Below the pieces are notes generated by a model that was not told the origin of the DNA, searched no databases, and saw only the letters and a program-made list of their open reading frames with translations. Position numbers and translations under genes: made by a program. This document shows, piece by piece, positions 49,004-59,210 of a DNA stretch of 64,000 nucleotides. The stretch is from assembly GCA_038363925.1 (NCBI GenBank), contig JAQQWL010000009.1, positions 1,674,001 through 1,738,000 on the forward strand. The letters are read 5' to 3'. Numbering within the stretch: position 1 is the stretch's first letter; the number at the start of each line of letters is the position of its first letter. Origin of the DNA: Apiospora phragmitis (taxonomy: Eukaryota; Ascomycota; Sordariomycetes; Amphisphaeriales; Apiosporaceae).

Positions 49004-50381
49004 TCAAGGGCTGTAGACGGTAGTACTCCGGACGTCCAGCACCTCGACCACCTTCCCGCTACGCGCGTTTACCGTCAGCTCCTCCATGCCCACAAACCTG
49101 ACCCCCAGGCTGCCGATAAGACCCTTGTCGACGTGTTCCCCGAACATGGGCCTGCTCGTATTCAGCCCCGCACGAATCGCCTCTTGCAATGCTAGCCCCT
49201 GCTGCTCGCCCGCCGGGGCGTAGGCGATCACCAGAGTCAGCTTGTCCCTGCGGTCCTCCCTCGACACCAAGGCCTGGAGGGCCCCCACCGGCAGCCCCGC
49301 CATCGCGGCGGACACGACTCGGCGCAGGTCGACGAAGTCGATCGAGACTGGGCCCAGGCGGATGGCGGTGCGGTCGCGGTCTAGAACGCGAAAGAGGCCC
49401 TTGGAGGCGTCCACCCAGGCGGCGCGATCGCCAGAGGGGTACCGCACGATGGGCATCAGCCGACGCTCCACATTGGTCACGATCAGCCGCCCCGCCTCCC
49501 CGGGGTTCGTGATGGCCTGGCCATCGTCGTCTAGGATCTCCACGACGATGGCGGGGCTGTTGACTTGGTGCAGCCTTGGGTCGCCCTTGCTGCTGTCGAA
49601 AACGTCCGGGATGGGCGGCATCCCAATCACCCCGCAGTCCATCGACCCGTAGATCAGCGACTTGACCGTGGCGTTGGGGAAGGCGTCGCTCAGCAAGCCG
49701 GCCTGGTCGGCGTAGAACGCTTCGCCCGAGAAGAGCAGCAGTCGCACGTAAGGGTGGGTCTTGCCCGCGCTCAGGATGCGCTCGGCGAGCTTGGACATGG
49801 TCGTCACCGTGGTGAGGACCACGCTGGCCTCGAACTCGACGATGTGCGACTCCATGGACTCCAAGCTGACGTGGCCCGCGACGGGGATCTGGATGGCGCC
49901 CGGCGACAGGTGGTAGACCGACAGGATGTGCAGTAGGAAGCTCCCATAGAGGTCGCCGGCGTAGAAGAGGTTGGCAACCCGGTCGCCAGCTTGCACGCCG
50001 CACCGGGCCAGGCCCTCGGCGAGCTGCTTGCTCACGCTTTCCAGCTCGCCGCGGCTGTAGAAGGAGACCTTCGGGTGCGCCGTGGTACCTGCAGGTCCGG
50101 TTAGCGAACACGTTCTCACACCAGGTATGGCTGCTCGGCTTGCCTCCTGTCTTGAAGATGATGCCATCGGTCTGCTGGGATGTGAGGACCTTGCTATTGC
50201 GGCAAGTGTTGCTCTCCCAGAAGGTTGTGTGGTCGACCACGGGAATGTTGCTAAGTGATCTGTCGCTGTCATCGATTCTGCGCCAAGCATGAGCGTAATA
50301 GGGAGAGTTGGCTTTGACGAACTCAAACAACTCACTGATGGCCTGGTTGGTTGCCACGCCATTAGTCTTCACAGCACACAT
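49004..50381 (-). CDS. PaaK-type (phenylacetate-CoA ligase-like) adenylate-forming enzyme with a GC-AG intron
   Basis: Exons on the minus strand are 50381-50144 and 50088-49004, giving 440 residues. The intron (50143-50089, 55 bp) starts GCAAGC instead of GT and ends CTGCAG with a GCTAAC branch site; it splits a glycine codon, and splicing restores the nucleotide-binding signature FKTGGTTAHPK. Further features: GDRVANLFYAGDLYGSFL, LLFSGEAFY, KSLIYGSMDCGVIG, a GDRAAW turn and a C-terminal lobe ending GKVVEVLD. These match the single-domain ANL enzymes related to phenylacetate-CoA ligase, which activate aryl or other carboxylic acids as AMP esters and then CoA thioesters. There is no carrier domain. 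Next to an acyl-CoA dehydrogenase, thioesterase and P450, it is the likely entry step of a small acid-processing pathway. It is transcribed divergently from the P450 gene. The acid substrate cannot be read from the sequence. Confidence 0.87.
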
Positions 50382-52131
50382 GGTCGATGATGTCAAGGGC
50401 GAGTACGTCTTGAAGATGGACAAACTGTTTCTCAACTTGATCGGTTGGGGGCTTCTGATCTCTCTTTTTTGTTTTCTTGTTCTTTGTCTTTTTGGGATTC
50501 GATGCCAAGACAGCAATGCCAACCGTTCTGGTCCCCCGTTCGCGAGTCGGTAAGCCACAGCCGGATGAGACACGAAGCATGAAGATTAGACCGAAGGCGC
50601 AGTATCTGCCACTTTGTAGCATTGCTGTCCTGTATATTACACACCGACAAACGCACATACTATTTAGATGCATGGGCATAGTACGTATACGAGTATTCGT
50701 GGCTCAGGTCACACCAAAATCAACGCATTGGCCTATGTATAAAACGCCCACTTTCGGTACGAAAACGTACATTATCGACTTGGGACGAGAAATCCGAAAA
50801 CGACCTTAGTCTCTTGGATATGGATGCATGGGTTGTGGTCATTGCGTCTGGCCCCTCCGTGGCATGGCAGAACCCCCTCGCGCCGCCCGACTCCTACTCG
50901 ATTCCAGTATTCGGATCCTTCCGCCGCCGCTTCCCGACGAGAGAGATAGTCTGGGGTTGCCAGTCTTTACAGCACGCAGTCTCCCCCTTACTGTACAGTA
51001 TGCAATCTGCCTTTGTGGTGGTCTTGGCAATAGAGCCCAAGTCATTTTACTAGTAAGGTTCTGTCATCCGATACCCAGCCCCTTGGGGTTTTGTTCCGGC
51101 TATGCCCACAGACTTGTTGATCTACCAATCAGCTAAGATTGTTCCAGGGGCTTGTGAGCCCCACGATTTACCCTTGAGATGAATCTACCACGTAGATATT
51201 GAATCTAGATCCTTCACTTTGCTGCCTCCCCCGTCTTCTTGGTGTACCCCAGAGTGTGTGGCTCCTAAAGTGAATTCTGTCCCCTAGAAAGGCCAGGGGA
51301 GTACCATGGCAGCACTTCACCTTATGCGCATGCATATCCGTATTACATATGTTTAAGTAAGCATCCCCCCTCCCTGAGTAGTACACTATTCATAGTTACT
51401 TGCATGATAGGTATCCCCTTGATTCCCAACTACGACTTAAACAGTGGAGACAACGTCTGGGTTAATTAGAAGACCAGATATCTTCAGATGGTTAAAGTTC
51501 ACACCGTCAGGGATATGTAGCTCGCCCAAGTAACAATATAAACTGAAGTATCGTGAAGCCCCACTGTTTAAGTCGTAGTTGGGAATCAAGGGGATACCTA
51601 TCATGTTTCAACGCCGACGGCGGTTTCAATACATACGCTTTTACCGAACAGCTTCGAACGAGCATGTACGAGTCTCGTTGTTGTCGTACTGCCCTCGATG
51701 CGACGGGAATCAACGGTGCCGCAAAGGGGAGCTCCGAGTATCGAATCATGCGGTATGCGCATATTGCGTTATGCAACATTCTCCTTCTACAGGGCTGCTG
51801 GGCATAATCTTGCCATCCCCTTCCCCCCTTTACCAAGTACTGTTGCTATGGTATGCAAGACTTAGAATCAAGCATCCAGGGTAGTATCCTGTATGGGTTT
51901 GCCTAAAGTACCCGAGCGGCCCAAACCCTATTAGGAGGAGAGGCGGGATGCGTCAATATGCGGTGCCTGCACCGGGTGGGTGGGTTGCGATAGGACAGAC
52001 AGACCATCATCTAATACTTCCTATATTAACCTCCTGCTTCTGCTATCGGGGTTGATTCGTTTCAGCCATCCTTCAGCCAGAAACAACAACTGCAGGTTTC
52101 TCTGGATCCGATCGACATTTTCGCCGTTACA
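50382..52131. promoter_or_regulatory. Divergent intergenic region of the ligase and P450 genes
   Basis: These 1.75 kb separate the start codons of two divergent genes, so both promoters must lie here. The right part contains the perfect inverted repeat at 51403-51605. Short open frames are present on both strands, but none is convincing. Confidence 0.6.
51403..51605. repeat. Perfect 45-bp inverted repeat with 113-bp spacer
   Basis: Positions 51403-51447 (starting CATGATAGGTATCCCC, ending AAACAGTGG) are the exact reverse complement of 51561-51605, 45 of 45 bases, with the outer ends at CATG. The spacer is 113 bp of ordinary sequence. The structure could be a small MITE-like element of 203 bp, a foldback, or a hairpin-RNA source. 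It lies 527 bp before the P450 start codon. I see no clear target-site duplication. Confidence 0.95.
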
Positions 52132-54165
52132 ATGGCTGCGCTGTACATAGCCGTTATCTACTTGGCGGTCCTCCTCCTTACCGGCCGCCTCCTACACCAG
52201 AAAGTCAAGGCCATCAAGTCGCCGCTGAGCAGGATACCGGGGCCATGGTACGGGCCCCTGACGACCCTCCACTTGCGATGGCTCTTCTCGACCGGCGAGA
52301 TCTGGAAGCTGGTCGAGAGGAGCCACGCCAAGTACGGTCCCATAGTGCGGCTGGGACCCCGCCAGGTCTGGATCTCGGACAAAGTCGCGCTGAAGAAGAT
52401 TCTTGTCAAGAATGACCTGCCGAAGGTGGCCATGTATGCCGAGATCTCGCGCGATAAATTCAGCCCGGGGCTTTTCGGTGAAATGTCAGCAATCATCCTT
52501 TCTGTCTCCCTGGGGCTTTGGCTGGTGTCTTTGGGCGGCAAAGGACTCCTTCTTCGGAATAGTTGCTGACCAGCAGTTGCAGCCGCCATGACCCGCATAA
52601 GCGCCTCAAGCGTTTCTTGTCACCCGCCTTCACGGTGGCTTATATCGACAATCTGGAGACCTACTTCAAGTCCACCATCCGCGATCTGTTGGACAAGTAC
52701 CAGTCCAAGATAGCGGAGGATCCCCTTGCGGCTACCAAGAATGGCATCACCATTGACTTGATGGACGACCTGCACAATGTAGCCCTTGATATGTAAGCAA
52801 CTTCTTGACCCCCCACGGTGCTTTCGATGCGTTGCACATCATAAAAAGGTAGACTGTTAGCTAACGATCGCGGCTTAATCAGTATGGGAGAGTGCTCGTT
52901 CGGGAAGGGCTTTGGCCAAACAAATCCCAATACCTTGATCGAGGATGGCGTGGATGAGAGAGTGTGGAATCAGATTCCCCGTTCCATCTTTGACGGCTTG
53001 AGCAAACGCTACCAGGTGAGAAAGTGCTGATCCAGACCATCTTGTCTGTTCCTTTTCACTGACAGGAAACAACAGACTGTCTACGTCAAGAAATTCCTTA
53101 GGAAACTCGGTCTCGATATTCAGTTTGACTGGCCGGCCGAGATGATCATAGTGAGTGACAACTCTTCGCCATAGCTTTGTCTCTGACCTAGCGCCTGATT
53201 ATTCTTCCCCCCCCTCGCCTTTAGGCTATCGACGCAGTGGTGAACCGGAGGAAACGCACGTCTGAGTGCGAGCGCCGGGACCTGCTGCAGCACCTGATCG
53301 AGGAGGGCAAGAAGCCCGACACGGGGACGGCCATGAGCACGCGCGACATCGTGGACCAAATGGCCGAGATCCTGCTCGCGGGGTCGGAGACGACGTCGGG
53401 CACGCTGGGGTGCCTGTTCCTGGAGCTGGCGCGGACGCCGGCGGCGCGGGCGAAGCTGATGGCGTCGCTGAAGCCCAAGCCCTTCAACGACACCGACGAC
53501 GACGACACGGCGATCGTGTCGAGCAAGACGGTCCGCACCGACGCCGAGTACGAGTACCTCGAGGCCTGCATCAAGGAGAACCTGCGGCTGCACCCGATCG
53601 CGTCCGAGATGGGCCGCCGCACGGGGAACCAGTGGGTCGAGCTCATGGGCTACAGCCTGCCGCCGCACACGGTCGTCTCGGCCTCGTACCGCGACCTGCA
53701 CCGCAACGAGAAGTACTGGCCCCAGGCCGAGCGCTTCTGGCCTGAGCGGTGGCTGCCCGAGGAGAAGCGGGACGGCGCCCCTGCTCCCGAGTAAGTTCTT
53801 CCCTGTCTCCCTTTCCCCAAGTCACGCATAGCTTTCGTGGATGTACAATATAGGGCGGGTTGCTGACATTCGCCCCCGCTTTCGTAGCATGGACGCATAC
53901 TACCCCTTTTCAGGAGGCAATCACTCTTGCATTGGCATCAAGTAAGTGGCATACACCCGCGTTGCCAACCTGCCAAAGAGATGAGGGAGCTAATATTCCA
54001 CGCAGCTTTGCCTGGGCGGAAATGCGCATGGTCGCCGCCAACATCCTGTCCAGGTTCGACATCGTCGAGGTCCCCGGCCAAGAAATTGACTTCCGACAGT
54101 ACATCACCATGCAGTTCGCCACGGGACACTGGAAGGTCACCCTCAAGCCTCGAGTGCAGAAATAG
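52132..54165 (+). CDS. Cytochrome P450 monooxygenase, seven exons
   Basis: Exons 52132-52484, 52583-52792, 52883-53015, 53076-53150, 53225-53790, 53888-53941 and 54006-54165 join in phase into 516 residues. The N-terminus is a membrane anchor (LYIAVIYLAVLLLTGRLL) followed by a Pro-rich hinge (SRIPGPWYGPL). I-helix AGSETT is at 309-314, the K-helix ExxR at Glu375-Arg378, the PERF-like FWPERW follows, and the haem loop FSGGNHSCIGINFA has Cys460 as iron ligand. All family hallmarks are intact and no frameshift is needed. The first intron uses a weak donor (GTCAGC) but gives the expected FGEI-RHDP junction. It would be an ER-bound hydroxylase or oxidase working with NADPH-P450 reductase. With the divergent PaaK-type ligase it may share regulation; the substrate is unknown. 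Confidence 0.93.
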
Positions 54166-54846
54166 GCTGCTGCAGGCTTACACGCTGCCGTGTTGTTACT
54201 GTTGTCGTTTCATATCAAGGCGCGAAAAGCCTCCTCATGCGCTCTTCCCTTATTAGATCAGAGACCTTAACGATCGTGTCTTCAAAGAACCAAAATGATT
54301 TTAGCGCTAATTACGAGAAGACGATTGGAAAAGGGGGTAGAAACCATGGGAGTCAGGACCTTGCTACCTACTTGTCTTATCAAGACGCTGAACGGATTAT
54401 TGTCAATACGTTTTCTCTTCTTTTCCATTGGGCGTCGTGTTGGCTGTGAATGATGCAACCACTGGGGTGCACTGGCCGTCGCTGACCGCTTTCTCTGTAG
54501 ATCGCAACTCTAAAGGGTAATGTCTTAATTCCGGAGCCCCTAGGTTAGAGCGAGCGGGCGGTCGAGGGGAACCACCTGGATTGAGCGGTGGGATGACGCA
54601 CCTCCTCCCGCTTGTCATGCACGCCCATCCCATCTCCAGACCTGAGCTCAGAATCCCTTTCCGCAACAGGACTTGTTCTTAATTGGTCTCGACGATTTCG
54701 TATTGATTCTTTTCCCCTGCCATTGGCAAAACAATTCGAGTCAGATTCCACAAGTACCTACCTCACACATTTATTCAGGCGCATCCCGCCTCGTATTACC
54801 CCGCAGTCCAGCTTGCGCAGTCAGTAGCTGATCAGCCAAGTAGACC
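54166..54846. other. Intergenic region between the P450 and deaminase genes
   Basis: No gene is supported. It should hold the P450 3' end and the promoter of the deaminase gene. Confidence 0.5.
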
Positions 54847-55516
54847 ATAACCACCGAAGAAGTCCTCCACCTCCGGCGTAGCATCGCCTTGGCAGCCGAG
54901 GCCCTCGACGCCGGTAAGTGACGACATTCGGGTCTGATTTTTCTCTATCACCCCCTCCAACAACACTTAGTCCATGCCCCGGCAGTAAGTAAATCAACTG
55001 ACGCTGAGAGTTCCCATGTCAAAGGCGATGCGCCCTTCGGGTCCGTGTTAGTCGTTGAGGGCGAGGGCGTGCAGCACGAGGACCGCAACCGCACCGTGAC
55101 CATGGGCGACGCGACGCGGCAGCCGGAGTTCGAGCTGGCGCGCTGGGCCGCGACGAACCTCACGGCCGAGCAGCGCGGGCGGGCCACCGTCTACACTTCG
55201 GGCGAGCACTGCCCCATGTGCAGCGCCGCGCACGGCTGGGTCGGCCTCGCCCGCATCGTCTACGTCGCATCAGCGGAGCAGCTGGAGGCGTGGAAGGCCG
55301 AGGGGGGGGGGGTTAGCTATTACCACTACTATTACTACCGCGCCGGCGGCGACAGCGACTGTGACTTCAGCTTCGATGACGGCGGCGGAAAACGTGTCCA
55401 AGGTCGCGGCGTTGGCTGCGGGACAGGTGGCGCCTGGTGTCGTGGTCGAGGGACCCGTGGACGAGCTGGTGCCCGCGATTCGGGAGCTGCACCGGAGACA
55501 TGCCGGGGCGGTCTGA
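54847..55516 (+). pseudogene. CMP/dCMP-type nucleoside deaminase family gene, apparently decayed
   Basis: Exons 54847-54913 and 55025-55516 fit the fungal cytidine/guanine-deaminase-like fold: EEVLHLRRSIALAAEALDAG, then DAPFGSVLVVEGEG, DATRQPEFELARWAATNL, and the zinc motif TSGEHCPMCSAAHGW. Three defects stand out. The first exon has ATA (54847-54849, context ACCATAACC) where ATG is expected, with an in-frame TAG just upstream. The zinc ligand and catalytic pair His-x-Glu reads Gln-Pro-Glu, so one ligand is lost. An 11-base G run (55302-55312) puts the conserved tail VSKVAALAAGQVAPGVVVEGPVDELV into another frame (one extra or two missing bases). The two Cys ligands are kept. It is either a pseudogene or a non-catalytic paralogue with an upstream exon I cannot see. 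Family members deaminate nucleobases or nucleosides. Confidence 0.62.
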
Positions 55517-56076
55517 GCTCCATTTTGTTACATTCCTGAGATGTACATGAGTAGTGGATGGACTGATTGATGATGATGATGGTGTTTTGAGATTTGATTT
55601 ACTTGGCACGCACGTTGGGATCAACGGGGACACGATTCGTATCAAGCGCAAGCTCGGTCCTTGTTGGTGGTGGGGGTGGAGTTTGCTCTTTGGCGGCCTG
55701 GTTTGGGCAACGCATATCCCCGTTGCGCGTTCGGATGCCAGCTGGCCGGTAATTGCAATGCTAGAGTAAAAAAAGTCAAATACTGGTCGATCTTCAATTG
55801 GATCTCGCATACGGGACCCGCGGAGGGTCGGGGGGATCTCACATCATGTGTGGTAGTTCGTCGCGTTTGGCCTCGTTTAGCCGGGGCGGGTGCGACACGG
55901 GGCCCGCGGACTAGCGTTTCGGTAAATGCCGGTCGTCCGCCTTGTATCGATGGCCCCAACGTATATTTAACATATTGGTGTATCTGATCAAGTAGATGGG
56001 AGAAGAAAGAAGAAGACGAAGAAGAAGATCCAAACATCACCTGCACGAAACCAGACGACAGCTGAGGCATACCACC
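55517..56076. other. Intergenic region
   Basis: It holds the 3' end of the deaminase-like gene and the promoter of the acetyltransferase. No gene is seen. Confidence 0.55.
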
Positions 56077-57004
56077 ATGGAGGCAACGAAGCAAGAAAGG
56101 GAGGTGACCTTTGGCTCCAGCAGAGGTATTCATTCTATTGTGCATCCGTAATGTTGTCTAAGCACGGCGTGGTCCTTCAATGAGTACACAGCTGACCACG
56201 TTTGAGATCCGCAGAACGTGTCGAGAAGAGCATGGACGTCTTGGTGCCCGCTTTCGCGGACGACGCCATGCTCAAGTACTTCACTTATCACCACCCGCCC
56301 GAGAAGCGCAAGGTGCTGCTCCGGGTGTTGATCCACCTGTTCGCGCGGCTCGGCTGCGTCGGCGGCGGCCACCTACTCGAGGTGGACGGCTGGGGCGCTG
56401 CCGCCGTGTACCTGCCGCCGGGCAAGACCATTCCCCTCGCGAGTGCCATCTTACATAGGGGCGTACTGTCAGCGCTGCTGCAGCTCGGGTTCACATCATG
56501 CAAGGTACGCCACGCACGCACGTGACCTACTTCAACCCCTCCTCAATTGCTCTCACACAATATACTGGCTTTTGCTCGTCGAGGCCAACAGTGCATGCGT
56601 GCACACACCGACACCACCATTGACCACTACTTTAGCGCGCCTACACGGACTACCTCCAGCTCGTCAACGGGCTCAAGCGAAAACACCTGACCGCGGAAGA
56701 GCGCAAGCACGGCTACGGCTACCTGGCCATCATCGGCACGGCGCCGGCGCGGCAGGGTCAGGGGCTGGGCAGCGTGCTGCTGCGGCGGATGCAGGCGATG
56801 GCGGGCGACCGGCCGATTTGGCTCGAGGCCTCGTCCAGCGGGTCCCGCCGGCTGTACGAGCGCCACGGCTTCGTCGTCGCCGAGGAGGTCGTGGTGGGGC
56901 GGGGGCGCGTGGGCGCCGACGGACTCGCCAAGGCGGAGGGCGAGGGCGTCACGTTCTGGGCTATGATCTGGAGGCGGCCGGAAAAGGATTTGGGGGAGAG
57001 TTAA
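56077..57004 (+). CDS. GNAT-family N-acetyltransferase
   Basis: Exons 56077-56125, 56215-56504 and 56636-57004 join in phase into 235 residues, starting at an ATG in good context (ACCACCATGG). The N-terminal half (VEKSMDVLVPAFADDAMLKYFTYH, GAAAVYLPPGKT) is typical of fungal GNAT proteins. The C-terminal core has YLAIIGTAPARQGQGLGSVLL, where RQGQGLG is the acetyl-CoA pyrophosphate loop (motif A), followed by PIWLEASSSGSRRLYERHGFVVAEE (motif B and the neighbouring Tyr). No frameshift is needed. GNATs transfer an acetyl group from CoA to an amine; the acceptor is unknown. Its closeness to the CoA-dependent enzymes upstream could be coincidence. Confidence 0.88.
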
Positions 57005-57478
57005 GACCAGCGAGTGGTGGTTGAGGCGAGGTAGAATATGTTCTGCCCTATTTTTCCCATGTAGATGGGTTACTATTTGGGAGGTGGTGTTGAATATGCC
57101 ACTGGGCCAAAAGCCGACGCGCCGACATTGACTACAATTGGTATATCGGTATATGTCTTGTCAGAACCAACAGGCGGCGCTGTTATCGGGGAAGGGGGTG
57201 GGCGATTGGCTATGGAGGGTCTTTTGAGAATAAAAAGTAAACTCAGTAGGCTGCTGCTTCATTAGGAACACCCTGGGTCGAACACACTCCGCGACTACAG
57301 GCAGCCCCAAAGACTGACGCGCGAATAATTTTACTGTGATAGAAACATGCTGTTCAGAGGATTGTAGTAGAGGTAATGGCCGCCATCGTGGTGAATTGAG
57401 CTGCTCAACGAAATAGATATTCTAATAACAGAAAAAGTTTTCATCCAAATCCAATGCCACTCAATTATAGATTGAACA
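57005..57478. other. Intergenic region before tRNA-Asn
   Basis: Nothing gene-like is seen between the acetyltransferase stop and the tRNA. Confidence 0.55.
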
Positions 57479-57562
57479 TCCTCCGTGGCGCAATTGGCTA
57501 GCGCGTCTGACTGTTATCACGTAGCAATCAGGAGGTTCACAGTTCAAGCCTGTGCGGGGGAG
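57479..57562 (+). tRNA. tRNA-Asn (anticodon GTT), with 10-nt intron
   Basis: Acceptor arms TCCTCCG (57479-57485) and CGGGGGA (57555-57561) pair over seven bases with one T-G wobble; the discriminator is G57562. The D-arm GCGC/GCGC stem, a TCTGA/TCAGG anticodon stem and a CACAG/CTGTG T-stem with a TTCAAGC loop are all present. The anticodon GTT is at 57513-57515. A 10-nt intron (57517-57526) follows the base 3' of the anticodon; removing it gives a normal 7-base loop. A T-rich run about 70 bp downstream (57631-57640) is rather far to be the pol III terminator. Confidence 0.95.
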
Positions 57563-58271
57563 CAAGTTCTTTTTGCCCTTTCCATCTCTTTTGGGCATCT
57601 CTGGTGTCGGTTAATCAGATCACTATCATTTTTTTTTTTCAATCGAAGTTTCATTTCAAACCTAATCCATGGCCAACCCCCCAAACGGCCAAGTTTTCGA
57701 CCTTGTCACCGTGGCAGCTGGGCAGATTGGGCTGCAGCAGAGTTAGTCAGAGACTTTGAGGCTCGAATACCTTGCCTACGGAGTATGTAAGGAGCCGCCA
57801 AAAGGAGAGCAAGGCGCTCTTAGTCCAGCTGGGCCAATAGACCAGGTCCAAGGAATCCTTCCGAAGCCCTTTCAAATCGGGCACGTTACATTTTAGTGGG
57901 TAACGGATAGGCCCCTCTTCTCGTAACAAAACCCCGCTGTTATCTTGAAAGGCCATCAAGCCATCCAGAAAGCACCACCCACTCTACAACAAGAATTCGG
58001 AGCGGGCACGACCTGACGCGGCTTTTCTAGGGTGTTGACGTCACTTGCGCATGATCGCTAATTGGTATAGGATTAACCCCTTGGCTGCTACTGCAACTTG
58101 GCTTCAAACATCGTGGGAAAACACCAGCACACTTATTCGAAGGTTGAGGACCTTTTGTCAAACCAGGGGAGAAAATCAAACAACTAACGCCGGCCTCCCG
58201 TCGAGCTCTGCACCATTGCAAAACCCCCTCTCCGGATCATAGTCCAATTCCAATATAATATCACGTTCCCA
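57563..58271. other. Intergenic region downstream of tRNA-Asn
   Basis: No gene is supported. A T10 tract lies near 57631-57640, and a TGACGTCA site near the right end may belong to the promoter of the gene at 58272. Confidence 0.5.
58036..58043. promoter_or_regulatory. Palindromic TGACGTCA (CRE-like bZIP site)
   Basis: A perfect CRE palindrome lies 229 bp upstream of the start codon at 58272. Such sites bind Atf1/CREB-type bZIP factors in fungi; function here is inferred from position only. Confidence 0.35.
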
Positions 58272-59210
58272 ATGGATTCCTCACCAACACTAATGTGGGA
58301 TGACCCAACTCTCTACTCGGGAAGTCGTGGGGTCATGGACCCTACCATTCGTGATCTCGATCAGCAGATCATACTCAACGACATGATCCTCTGTGCTAAC
58401 GGAGGCATGCCATACTTGTCTCAGGACCCAGCCCTTCAAGTCAACCATCCTCCAGTGGTATGTGAACATTATCTATTCCTCCGAAAGATGTCGTCCTTCC
58501 TACAAGGACAGTAATAAGCTAACGCCCCGAAAAAGTTTAGCAATAATTGGCAGCAGTTCTACCGGAATGACCCCGAAGGCTTGTCAACATCCATTTCTCC
58601 ACAGGCGGTGGCCACACTCGGCTCTCAAAGGACGAAACCTAGTCTATGCGACAGTACTACAGTGCCGCTGTCACACTTATTACCAAAGACGACAGGAACG
58701 TCAGAGTCCTCATTAAGCTCGAGCGGGACCGCCTCCATGTTGCCGCCGAGCGCACCACTACCACCACCACCTCCTCCGGCTGCTCCTCACCACTTAAAAC
58801 GGGGCGTACAGGTGGCGAGGCCGGCGATGATAGGGAACAAAGAAAACCCTGACCCACGGCGGAATCCGCACAATCGGGGCACTGGGCTGGGGGCGGCCTC
58901 GACGCCGCAACAGAAGAGGAAGAAGTACCACCAGCATCAGCACCAGCAGTACGAGCGCAGAATATCCGAGTTCAAAGCGGCGGCGACGGCGACGGCAGCA
59001 GCAACACTAGCTACAGAAGCAGCAGCTGTAGTAACAACGGTGCCGCCCCCGCAACGAGACGTCGGCAGGGCGGAGCGGGACATGCCCAGGGCTAGGAGGG
59101 AGCTGGAAGAGATGGGCAACCACCTGCGCAACGTCGCACACCAGCAGCGAATGATGATAAAAAACGAGACGCCCAATGATGTGACGGGGAGTCATGGGAC
59201 TAGGGTATGA
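58272..59210 (+). CDS. Unknown protein with Pro- and Ala-rich low-complexity segments
   Basis: Exons 58272-58457 and 58536-59210 (GTATGT donor, AAG acceptor) give 286 residues; the start ATG has context CCAATGG. I recognise no domain. The N-terminal 90 residues are fairly ordinary (MWDDPTLYSGSRG, VFSNNWQQFYRNDPEGL). A Ser/Thr and poly-Pro segment (PLPPPPPPAAP) is followed by a basic stretch QQKRKKYHQHQHQQYERR, an Ala/Thr run and a charged helix (RAERDMPRARRELEEMGNHL). The basic stretch followed by a helix recalls a degenerate DNA-binding region, but the bZIP consensus is absent. It lies between the tRNA and two GATA-finger genes. The splice choice restores FSNNWQQF and is reasonably sure; the function is unknown. 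Confidence 0.55.

Noticed and set aside
49059..50573. 504-codon open frame on the minus strand
   Set aside because: Its first part is the true first exon of the CoA ligase, but after the GC-AG intron it reads an out-of-frame Arg/Pro/Gly-rich shadow.
53266..53745. 159-codon frame inside the P450 exon
   Set aside because: Out-of-frame shadow of the I-helix to K-helix exon; low-complexity translation.
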